DNA of 33,059 nt from positions 1 to 33,059 of the forward strand of contig JAKSYS010000688.1 of NCBI GenBank assembly GCA_022925895.1. Direction: 5' to 3'. The position numbers and the translations under genes are program-made. Positions within the stretch are counted from its first letter, which is position 1. Every line of letters starts with the position of its first letter. Shown in pieces: positions 19,200 to 29,630 of this stretch. Below the pieces are notes generated by a model, which worked only from the letters and a program-made list of their open reading frames with translations, did no database searches and had not been told where the DNA came from. This DNA is from Fragilaria crotonensis (lineage: Eukaryota; Bacillariophyta; Fragilariophyceae; Fragilariales; Fragilariaceae).

Positions 19200-22100
19200 G
19201 AGATATTGCCATCCAAAGATGGCCATGGCAGTAAGAGACAAAAACAAAAACACAAAACCACCGAAGTCGTGGGCGAAGTGATGGGAACAGGCAAACCCGG
19301 CATCGTTCGCATTTTGCTAGACACTGGAGCATCTGCGACAATTATACTTAAGGATGCGATACGGGGGCTTAACTGGACCGGTATTCAAAACATCACATAC
19401 ACGATGGCACACTATGGGTGGTCAATTCGTAACAAAACTGCAACGGGAAATAAGATTCAAATTACCCGAGTTTAGTACGTCAAAGATAGTACAATGGGTG
19501 TGTCACGAGGACACACATACATTGCGCAAGAATGCACAGTATGACATGATCATCGGTGCAGATTTACTATCAGAATTAGGTATCGAAATTAATTTCAATA
19601 CCCAACGGATAGTATGGGAAGGTGTAGAAATTCCCATGAAAGAAAAACACGTAATATCCGATCTACAGAATGCTACAGCTATCTACTACCACAGTATCGA
19701 ACCTACGGTACTCAAGGAAGCAGAAGCAAGGCAGAAACGTATACTGGATGCAGACTATAGTGCGTTAGATCTAGATGACTACGCACACATGGATACGCAC
19801 CTAAATAACGATCAACAAGAACAACTCGTACGTTCACGAAAGTACCCGAGGTTGTTTCGTGGAGGACTGGGCGTACTTAATGTACCGCCTGTACATCTCG
19901 AACTACGGCCCTTAAGTAAGGATGAGAAGCCGTATCACGCTCGTCCGTTCCCTGTACCAAAATGCTACGAGGAAACAACAAAGAAAGAAATTCAACGCCT
20001 ATGTGACATAGGAGTATTAACGAAGCAATGACTCGAATGGGCGGCACCAACGTTCATACAGCCTAAAAGACTGGTGACGTTCGAGTCCTAACGGACTTTC
20101 GTGTACTTAATAGGTACATAAACGAACCATACCCGTTACCCAAGATTGCAGACCTTCTTCAGAAACTTGAAGGGTTTAATTGGGCAACGGCTCTGGACTT
20201 AAGTATGGGCTACTACCATATTGTACTGGATAAAGAATCCAGCTATCTATGTACGATGATTGTACCCTGGGGCAAATATCGCTACTGTCGCCTACCTATG
20301 GGCTTGAATGGCAGTCCTGACATCTTTCAGGCCATAATTAACGATATTATGGGTGATTTGCCTAATGTGCGTGCGTACTTAGATGACATACTGATTACAA
20401 CAGCAGGTTCCTACGAGGACCATCTTCAGCATGTTGAACTCGTGTTGCAACGCCTAACTGATGTTGGCTTTGCCGTTAACCTTCGTAAATCCTCGTTCGC
20501 TGTGACCGAGATTGATTACTTAGGCTATTGGATTACTCGTCGCGGTATCCAACCTCAACCTAAGAAAGTGGAAGCGATTATGCGGCTGACACCACCAACT
20601 ACCAAACGGCAGTTAAGACGTTTCTTAGGTATGATCAACTACTACCGTGACATGTGGCACGAAGTCACATACTAGCACCGCTTACGGCGCTGTGTTCTGC
20701 CAAAGCTAAATTTATTTGGCATGATAAAGAACAGAAAGCATTTGAAGACATTAAGGCCATAATTAGTCGAGAGACATTACTGGCTTATCCTGACTTCTCA
20801 AAGACTTTCACATTTATACGGACTCCAGTGATTATCAACTGGGAGCAGTCATAATGCAAAATGACCGTCCGTTAGCTTTCTACAGTAGGAAACTTAACAG
20901 CGCTCAAAACGTTACACGACTGGTGAACAAGAGCTGTTATCCATAGTAGAAACACTTAAGGAATTCAAAATATACTATTAGGTCAAAAACTGATAGTACA
21001 TACAGATCATAAGAATCTCCTATATCAGAAAATGTCCACCAATCGTATTATACGATGGAGACTCCTAATAGAAGAGTTTGGACCTACCTTTCTACATATA
21101 AAAGGAGAAAAGAACGTCATTGCTGACGCCTTGTCACGATTAGATGCAAACTTCAATGAGAAGTTACCAACAGAGCCTACGAATGATAGTATGGCTTACA
21201 TCTTCATGACAAAGACAGACGTTAAAGAAACTGACTTTCCGTTAAGTCCTATACTAATCGCTAAATACCAACGGTTAGATAACGAACTTAAACGAAGAAG
21301 TACGAAATCAAAAAGTCAGAACTTCAATACCAAAACGATTGAAGGAGTTGAGGTCATTACGTACCAGGGAAAAATATATATTCCCATTCAACTTCAACAA
21401 CGCGTAGTAGCTTGGTATCATGAGTACCTAGCACACCCAGGCGAATCACGCACTGAGGCAACGATACGTCAAACATGTACGTGGCCAAATTACGTAGTCA
21501 CGTTGAGACATTCTGTAAGACATGTCGTACGTGTCAACTATTTAAGAAACAAAGGAAGAAGTATGGACACTTACCTCCTAAGGAAGCTGAAGAACTTCCC
21601 TGGTCTCGTAAACGTAGACTTGATTGGACCATACGTGGTACGTACTCCAACGTCCACGCATACACTTCGTGCATTGACTATGATCGACCCCGTGACAGGA
21701 TGGTTTGAAGTCATTTCTATACCAGACAAAAATGCACATACTGTCATGGAAGCGTTTAATAATACGTGGTTGACAAGATATCCACGACCCCAATGCATAG
21801 GGTATGATAACGGTTCAGAATTCAAAGCACAATTCAAACAGATGTGCGAAATTATGGTATGAAAGAAAAACCGTCATCTAGTTACAATCCACAATCAAAC
21901 GGTATTGTAGAACGAGTACATCAAGTACTTGGCAATGCACTTCGGACATTCGAACTCGAAAACAAAGAACTCGATGCGAATGACCCCTGGGGACCGTTCC
22001 TAAGTGCAGCCGCATGGGCAATACGTAGTACAGTACATACTACGTTAGATGCTACACCCGGGCAGTTAGTATTTGGACGCGACATGTTGTTACCTATCCA

Positions 22101-22386
22101 ATTAAAAACGGATTGGGCTAGAATACGACAACGTAAGCAAGACATTATTAACGCCAATAATAAAAAGGAAAATGCAAAACGCATTGAACACGAGTACCGT
22201 GTTGGTGAAAAAGTCCTATTGGAAAAACCAGGACTGATCTCCAAATTGTCCGCCCCACGTACGGGACCTTATCGGATTACTGAAACCTATGCTAATGGTA
22301 CAGTACGCATTCAACGTGGTATTGTCAATGAACGTGTTAACATACGTCGACTGACCCCATATAAAGAACGCGTACCGCCCAATTAG
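19200..22386 (+). pseudogene. pol of the Ty3/Gypsy element: protease, RT, RNase H, integrase (frame-broken)
   Basis: The aspartic protease active site is ILLDTGASATII at about 19311-19346. RT follows from about 19900; it shows LSMGYYHIVLD (20197-20231), the block YCRLPMGLNGSPDIFQ, and the catalytic YLDD at 20376-20387. RNase H remnants lie at about 20690-21140, ending with VIADALSRL, a typical RNase H to connection boundary. Integrase shows an HHCC-type zinc region (YHEYLAHPG near 21417; FCKTCRTCQLF near 21510) and the DDE core: Asp in VDLIGPY (near 21617), Asp in GYDNGSEF (near 21803), Glu in NGIVERVHQ (near 21900). Frames switch several times and a stop interrupts RT at about 20029. The reading ends at TAG 22384-22386, overlapping the polypurine tract. 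As read here it cannot make one polyprotein. Confidence 0.88.
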
Positions 22387-22395
22387 GGAAGCGAG
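22385..22395 (+). promoter_or_regulatory. polypurine tract
   Basis: AGGGAAGCGAG, purine except one base, ends exactly at the 3' LTR and overlaps the pol stop codon. Such tracts prime plus-strand DNA synthesis. Confidence 0.65.
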
Positions 22396-22780
22396 TGCAG
22401 TACACCGCACGTGCCCTTAGCGTAGTGCGATACAGTATACTATATTACTAGTATCCAGTACTACAATACAATGGCCATGTGTAGTACTTGGATATACCGG
22501 TAGACTAGTAATACCATAGTACAGTGCAACAATAGAACACTGATCCTGTACAACAGTACAACCGTACAACAGTAGAATGAGAACTGTTTGACATCTCTTG
22601 GAGACTCACTGAGTCTCCTAGATGAATGAAAGAGAACAGTCCAATCCCACCAAGGATGGGACTGCTCTCTTGCTTTTAAACTAGTCTCATAACTTTTAAT
22701 AAGGTGCAACTATTAACCCCTTTAAAACAAGCTACAAATTAGCCTCCAAAAATAAAACTGATTACTTCGCGCGTAGGGCA
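22396..22780 (+). repeat. 3' LTR
   Basis: This copy of 17553-17935 has about five differences: A/G at ATGTRTAG, one extra C, T/A in AACTAG/AACAAG, one extra A, and T/C in ACTTYGCG. It ends CA before the CCATA duplication. Confidence 0.92.
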
Positions 22781-22785
22781 CCATA
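22781..22785. repeat. target-site duplication, right copy (CCATA)
   Basis: This matches 17548-17552 and closes the Ty3/Gypsy insertion. Confidence 0.85.
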
Positions 22786-24550
22786 GCTGGTGCCACTAGT
22801 GGACATCCAACAAGAAGTGCCATAGGGACGGAGGATGCAAGCTCGTCCCCTCAGCAGGTCATCCTTTCTACCAGTGGTAAACTGCTGAAGGAGCAATGTT
22901 CATATTGTTGTTAGTGCTGATTTGTCTCCAACAGGTGGGTTCTATTGTATTATGATTGTCAGTTGTCTAGGTACCCCTTCCCCGCATGAGTGTTCCATGC
23001 TTACAAAATCAGCCTTGCTTTTCAGCCAATAGAAAATTCACAATTTTGCATGCTCGTGATACCTGTTCATAACTTTGCTTATTGATCCTGCTCTAGTAAC
23101 TCCTTAAAGATTGTTGGAGAGCATAAAGATGAAACAACTATCATTGGTGTGGTACTACTAGCTACAGTAGTTCAATTTGAAGTCATCTGGTATCACCGTG
23201 CAAGCACGTACACTTGGCTTTACTGGCCTGTTGTGGCACCATTTAAGCCCTCAACGGCTTCCATTTCTTCTACTTTTTTCATGCCACTCCTCCTGGCATC
23301 ATTGTGAATCCCAGTCTCCAGCACCAGGATTGTATTGGTAGATTGCTCCACTGGGCAACCTATCTTTGGATAAGTTGTTGAGTATCACCAAGTCCTCCTG
23401 ATGCATCCGTAGTTGCAACAATTTTAGAATACAGCAAAACCATTATGTCACCAATTGAGGCTACCAGACACACATTCTTGGAAGCTATCAACACCACTAG
23501 TAGAAGTAGCTCGTCACATTGATGATTACGTGAGTCATGATGGGCTGCAATCATCCTCTTTGTGACTCCTCAAGCTTTAGCCATCATACGCAACATGTGC
23601 ACAAGACTACTTGTTTTCCTTTCATCCAAAACCATTTATTTCAACTAACTTTTGCGATTATTAACAGCCCACTTTGATAGTCAGTGTTGGATGGAAATTG
23701 CAACGCAATGTCTGGAGATCTCCAGCCACAGAGGAACATGATGGCCAAACCTACTGGGTGATTCATTGCACTACTGACCAATGAACCTTCCAGGAAGACT
23801 ATTCAACAACTATATTGTTAACATTGCTGAACAATAGCTAGTAGCTTGCAGGTTAGATTTCATTGGAGTGGCGAGATGATTAAACATCATAGGGCTTAGG
23901 TGCTACTGTACCGGTAGACGGTAGAGGTACGCTCTCTAGCTAAATCGTGTACAGTATTTTCATCTTCGTCCTCGGAAGTACCTGGTACTCCCTACTCCCA
24001 AATCCCTACCTGGTATTTTAGCTGTACTTGTACCTGGGACTTGACGGATGACGTCGGAAGATATCTTTCACGTTCAAGCAAATTCAGAATTTCTCCGATT
24101 CTGAATTCTGATTTCCATACTGGCTGAAATCCAGGGTGGAAGTACTGTACTGAAATAACCTGAAGTACTGTAGCCCAAGTACTTGATAAATTATGAACAG
24201 TATACTGTAAGTAGTATACCGTAGAAAGTCGTACAGTCGTACTCTCTACTGGCGTTTTTTAGTACAGTACAAGTATGATATGTACCGCAGCTTCCCTCCA
24301 TATGCTGTCGTACATGAAGCATCGAGCGTTGAGCATACATACGTATACATACATGGATAAAATGTCATATGACATATGAAGATGATTATTTACGTCATGC
24401 AGCGTATGGCGTGGCGTCAACTCTCTGTCGATTGTTCAAATTCTGCATATATGACGAGAAAGAAAATTTGACTGTACTCTTTACTCTACGAGACCTACTC
24501 CAGTATTTGGTGTACTTTTTTCCGCCAACCTCGAAGGTGGAAGAATCAGA
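22786..24550. other. intergenic sequence; GTAC-rich promoter-proximal part near 23900-24300
   Basis: No gene was recognised. The distal part resembles the AT-rich sequence left of the LTR element, from which the insertion separated it. From about 23900 to 24300 GTAC tetramers cluster (for example GAAGTACTGTACTG). TGACGTC occurs at 24049-24055, about 500 bases before the kinase start. Confidence 0.5.
24049..24055. promoter_or_regulatory. TGACGTC half-CRE upstream of the kinase gene
   Basis: TGACGT is the core of the diatom CO2/cAMP-responsive element. At about 500 bases from the ATG at 24551 the link to that gene is weak, and a 6-mer can occur by chance. Confidence 0.2.
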
Positions 24551-25481
24551 ATGATGAACCTTTGTCTTGCCCGTTCTCGTTCTCTCCTGCGGGCGCCCCC
24601 GCTACGTTTCGTCGCACCAGTTCCTGCCCTGTCGACGACTCATCACTTTTTCCAGACCTGCGAAACCCCTCCGCCTGACAAGCCCGAAAGCGGCCATATC
24701 GCATTTGCCGACGTCGAATATGATGCAATGGTGGATCTGTTCCATCACCACGCTCGAGATAAGGGACACTTGGACCGTGAAGGAGTGCATTCGTTGTTAG
24801 CTAGTATTGGTGAACGACCGTCGCCTCAAGAAGTGCAAGAGATCTTCCGCCGCAGCGACTTGACGGCAATGGGGTCATTTCCTGCAAGAATTCCTTGCTT
24901 GTGCAGATCAAGTCTTTTTAGCCGGTGCTCCAGCCAGGATTGTACTCGTTGTGGGCGGACCTGGCTCTGGAAAGGGCGCTTTATGCAAGAGATTGGAAAA
25001 GCACTGCCAAGTGGTGCATTTGAGCAGTGGTGACATGCTGAGGGAAGAAGTAGAACGCGACACTGTATTGGGCAGAGAAGTAGCCGAGATTATGAGGCGG
25101 GGTGACCTGGTTAGCTCGGCCGTAATTGTAGCGCTTGTTAGGCGACGAATGCGCCATCATCCAGGCAAGCGGGTTCTCTTGGACGGCTTTCCTCGATCGT
25201 TGCAGAATGCCCATGACATGGTGGAGCTCTGTGGCAAGCCAGAACTCGCCCTGCATTTAGAATGCGACGACACCGTTATGTTGGAAAGAATCTTGAACCG
25301 AAAAGAGAATCGTGCCGACGACAATTTTGAAACAGCCTTGCAGCGACTTCGAACTTATCACAAGTCCCACCATACTACCATGGACTGGTTGAAACAACAG
25401 GGTGTCCCGGTGGTCAACTTAGATTGTTCCGGCACGAAGGAGCATGTTTGGGATCAATTGCTGCCATCGGTCGTCTTATGA
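24551..25481 (+). CDS. adenylate/UMP-CMP kinase family protein with N-terminal EF-hand-like region, one frameshift
   Basis: This kinase should transfer phosphate between ATP and AMP, UMP or CMP. The N-terminus (MMNLCLARSRSLLRAPPLRF) is basic and Ser/Arg-rich like a mitochondrial or organellar presequence. Residues about 55-115 resemble an EF-hand pair: a degenerate first loop (ARDKGHLDREG) and DLTAMG...LQEFLACAD. The kinase core follows: P-loop GGPGSGKG (24954-24977), HLSSGDMLREE, LLDGFPRS, and RADDNFETALQRLRTYH with the short LID of UMP-CMP/AK1-type enzymes. The frame switches at about 24875-24895: either one extra base (a GGGG run is there) or two missing bases. The second option would put Glu at EF-loop position 12. 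Total about 309 aa if joined. No splice pair of sensible size explains the shift. The downstream frame ends at TGA 25479-25481. Confidence 0.8.
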
Positions 25482-28400
25482 GGCCGGCATGTACAGTCAA
25501 GAAGCAACAGGGCGCAACCGACGACGACGATGAGAACCAGTTGCCCCTAGGGTTGTTTTGATTTGTCAAGTTGAGAAGGAATGATGATTTTACCATCATA
25601 CCTCACTTGAGGGTCACAAGTTCCAGGCAACTTTAATCTTCCAATGCTTTTCTATTTTTGTTTCAATGGCTGTAGAGAAGCCGTTCTGCGCAGAAACTGA
25701 CGCCATCAATGCGTGGGAGGTTGTGACGATTTCCTTGTTGATAGGATGGCGGGTGTTGTATTCATCTAGTTCTATGGTCATCGTAAATCAAACATGCGAT
25801 TTCATTCAGTCATCTATGGCGATCTTACAACAAAACGAATCGGAAGCCAATTTTTTCGGTGCAAGCAGTGTAGTGCGGCAATCGGAGCTGGGTGTCTATT
25901 TCTAGCCGATATAAATCTTCGTTTAGAGTTAGAATGACATTTCTGTTAAGAGACTCTTGTTCGACCGAATCGATCCTGCAGCACGTCAGGCACTCTATGG
26001 GACGTAGCAGTCGCCACAACGTTGCCGGTGCGATTGTTTTGCGACGTAAGTCCCAAGACACAGTGGCGCAAAGGATCATGCAGTTTGTAAGCTGCAGATA
26101 AGAGTTTGCTGGCAACTTGTTGTGACAAGGAGGAGAAAGAAGACAGCTGCACAAAGGCTGAGATACCTGACAATGGGATAGGCGCTCACCAACTTGATGC
26201 AATTGAAGTTGCATGACTGTTGCATGGAGGCTGTCAATCTTTTCAATATTTAGGGTACCATTTCGCAAGACTTTTGCAAACAGTACCAAGACCAATGGAG
26301 AGGTCAGGTCCTTCCACACTCAAACCCATCAACATTCAATGTGGTGAGCATTATCTGACGTGACCGCTTGAAGTATGTCTGGATGAAAAGAATAATTGTT
26401 GAATGCAAATGTGTCCATGATTCCATCATTAGCACAGTTATTCCAAAATGAAGGCTAGTAGGTTGGAATGGCAACGTCAAATAATCTGCATTGATCATGG
26501 CAAAATGTGAATATGCTCTAATGTGTCATTTTCCAACAACTGAAAAGGAGATCACTTGTGTCGTATAAGGTATAGAAGGGATGTCATCGCTTGCTCAACC
26601 AATTCAAATTCAATGATTATCCACTAGGTCAACCATTCAGCTGTTCAGCAATGCTGCAGCCAGCTCCTATAAAAATCAGGACACAGATAAACTAGAACCT
26701 ATCATCAACACAACAACAATGTGCTACCTCAGTTCCATTTTTACTGCAAATTTATTCTTCGATCTACAGTTCATTGAGTGCCTTTCTGTAATTGCACTGT
26801 AGACCACAGGCATAGATTTTTAAATCCAAATTTGAATTCCTACAACCCAGAAATAATTCAGAATGATCAGTTATATAGATTTGAGCCATTTATACAATTT
26901 TGTCTTAGCCGCATCTCTAAGTATGCAATTGAGCATTGTGTGCCCTTCTCAACGATCAGGCATTTGACATTTCGATCTTCCTTTACAGAAAAGTCATGTT
27001 CATCTCTACCTGACATTCTTTTGGAGGTGTGTCATGCAAAAGCCATTATTGCGGTGTTTTTTATAACAAATTGCAATTATAGTAAACATTCAAACTCGAA
27101 GGCTTGGATTTGATGTTATACAACAATGATGAATTTGTTCCTTTCTGATGAATTTAAAGCTGATTACGTTTTGGGGAAATGTCAGAATTTCCTCAATTCT
27201 CTGCAATAGATATAGAACAGAGGAGGGAGTACAGCAGCTGACCAGCATTTAGAGAGCAGAGTATCACATTACCTGCCCATGCTGCAAATTCCTCACCTCA
27301 GTTGTGAGAATGTTGCGTGTGCATTCTTGAATAATGAAGAGGATTTTGTTGTTTTGGATTTTGTTGTTTTGATGGTGGTTGGGTGGTTGGGTGGTTGAAA
27401 ATTTGATGGTTGATGCTGGTTGATGGTTTGTTATGTCCCTGGCTTGTAGATAATTGAATGCCTTGGCAGCAGAGTCATCTCTGTCCTCATTCCCCAGTGA
27501 AGGATCCTCAATAATTTAAATTAGAATCTCAAAAATGAAAGCAGAAGCTTGGATTCTGAAATTGGCATCGCTGCAATCGGATTCTGATGATGATTCCATT
27601 TTCCAGCCATCATATCTATTCTGCTCATTTGCTGAAATAATGTGTAGCAAAAATACTCAAATCCTGAACAAGCAAAAATTTTGTTGCATTGGGAAGTATT
27701 AGTCGCTGAATGTTTGGCACCACTTTTGTGAGAGTGAAAGTTGGCGGGAGGATGTTGTCAACGTTGCAAACAAACGTTTGTTGATTAATGATTCAAGGGT
27801 TCGCAATGCACTGCGGCTTCTCTGAAACCTTGCAATCCAGACAACATCATTGTATTGATCTGAAACCCATCTTTCGCTTTTCAACGGCCTCAAGATGCTT
27901 GTCATTGTTGGCGATTCCACATCACCAACGAGAGCGATCGGCAGCAAATTTCACATGGAGTGGCTTCCAAGTAATTGATGCCTGGCTTAAACTCCTCCAG
28001 CTTCAACACTTCCTGACCAAACTTGTTTTGTTCACTTTTCCCTTACTACTTAAGACTGGCACTAGATACCATAAATCATCAGAGAGAGTACTTAGATTTG
28101 GCGAAACCCCATTCAGGCCAATTGCATCTTTATTCCAAAAGTACTGATTGGAGGCACAACCACCACAAACAAATGAATGCACAAAAGATGGAGCTGATGC
28201 TTCCAAGAATGATCTTCCACATTGCATCTTGTCCATCAGCACTTAAATTGTTGCTCCACTTCAACCTGGTTTTCATTGCATTCTCAAAATGGTCATGAAC
28301 CTGAAGAATGTGCTGTTTTTTAGGTAACAATCATCTGTAACAGGATTGATTCTGGCAATCCTCACGTGAAACTGAACTTTCACAAGTGCTGGCATTCCAA

Positions 28401-29630
28401 GCTTCCATATTTCTGATGACTTGAAGCCTCCATACTAAAACTACCTTCCTTCCGTTGGATGCTGTGTCTTTGACGACGCCCTTGTTTCTTGCTTCGAGCT
28501 TCCCAAGATATTAACAAAATCATTAATTTGCTTTGGAACACTTTTAGTGGATTTCATCATTTTCCTGTTCCACATCCATACAAACAATTTGGCACCTAGT
28601 GTGATATTGCTTTTTCCAAAGGCTATGATGATAGCAAGTTCCAAGGGTCGACCTTTCATCTTTGGCCCAGGGTTTGAACACACCAAAGTTCTGATGTTCA
28701 ACCATTGCATCAGTTCTTCCCACAGTCATTACCTGTCAAAATGTCTACATGATGCAAGCAACAAACAACACTTAGCGTCAAACTGTCCAAGATTTGCTTG
28801 TAAACCTTCTGACCCCTCATGGCAAACTTGTCGAAATGTTGCTAAAACATGAGAAACATGTCAATACTCACAATCATCATATTGTTCATTTCTGGTACGC
28901 ATTCTACGAGTTCTATGAGCAATGTCTGGTTACATCCCAAACCTTTTGTGATAAAATAATGACCCTCCACCCATCAGGGTTGCATGCACATTGCACATAT
29001 TGTTCCAGCCTCTGGGGTAAACATTATTACTGCAATTACATATGAAAGACTCATACTAGAGTGCTCCAGTATTGTGTGTTTCTTTGCACAAAATGTATAG
29101 AGACTACTATTTGAGTAGCCTACTTGTCATGCATATTCTCATATAGAATTCTGACTTCAGACTGCATGGATAGTAAAGTCAGATGCTTCGTCGACGTCTT
29201 TTTTCGCACATGCGCTTTATAGTGGCCTTGGCTTTTCCTTATCCCGTTGCGCCGAACCGTTTTCGAAAACATCGAGAACAGCCGCGCCGGCCTAGTGTTC
29301 CTCGTTCCACTCCCATCCTTGCGTGTTTTTGAATAATGTCACGAAGACACTCATTTACATAGAAAAAGAACGAGCCACACGAACTTCAGACACAGGAGAT
29401 GCGCATCACACATACGCTTCGTATAAATCACACATGACAAATGACTCATTGCACTCATGACTCCATACATCAAAGACCACCCATTCCTTGCCTATGACAT
29501 GACTTTGTTCGTTGTAATCCACTATCGGTACTGAAGTTTGTACTTCCTCCACTAACTTCCATCTACACCCAACCTCGCTTGTATCTCGAATGATTAATGA
29601 TATAGGTGATCGTTGAAAGGGACGAGCACC
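25482..29630. other. long AT-rich region without a defensible gene
   Basis: Over 4 kb carries only short ORFs on both strands. The longest, minus 26319-25825 (164 aa), has no motif and many Cys and Leu residues. Minus-strand frames at 28852-27699 read loosely coding-like between stops and could be an old transposase or retroelement remnant, but I recognise no signature. Low-complexity GTT/GGTT runs lie near 27345-27430. I see no tRNA, rRNA or clear repeat. Confidence 0.4.

Larger units (their letters stand above)
17553..22780 (+). mobile_element. Ty3/Gypsy-type LTR retrotransposon, full length but frame-broken
   Basis: The 5,228-bp element is bounded by two near-identical LTRs (383 and 385 bp) starting TG and ending CA, with a CCATA target-site duplication. 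The internal order is Gag (zinc knuckle), protease, reverse transcriptase, RNase H, integrase. Integrase last is the Ty3/Gypsy order, not Copia. A purine-rich tract (AGGGAAGCGAG, 22385-22395) abuts the 3' LTR. I could not identify a primer-binding site after the 5' LTR with confidence. The LTRs differ by about five bases, pointing to recent insertion. The coding region, however, needs at least six frame changes and one or more stop-codon readings. Confidence 0.92.

Noticed and set aside
25825-26319. Minus-strand 164-aa ORF downstream of the kinase
   Set aside because: No motif, signal or homology I recognise, and composition like the surrounding AT-rich DNA. Left unannotated as a gene.
27699-28852. 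Minus-strand coding-like stretches considered as an old transposase
   Set aside because: Stops interrupt every frame and no catalytic or zinc motif is visible. Too weak to call.
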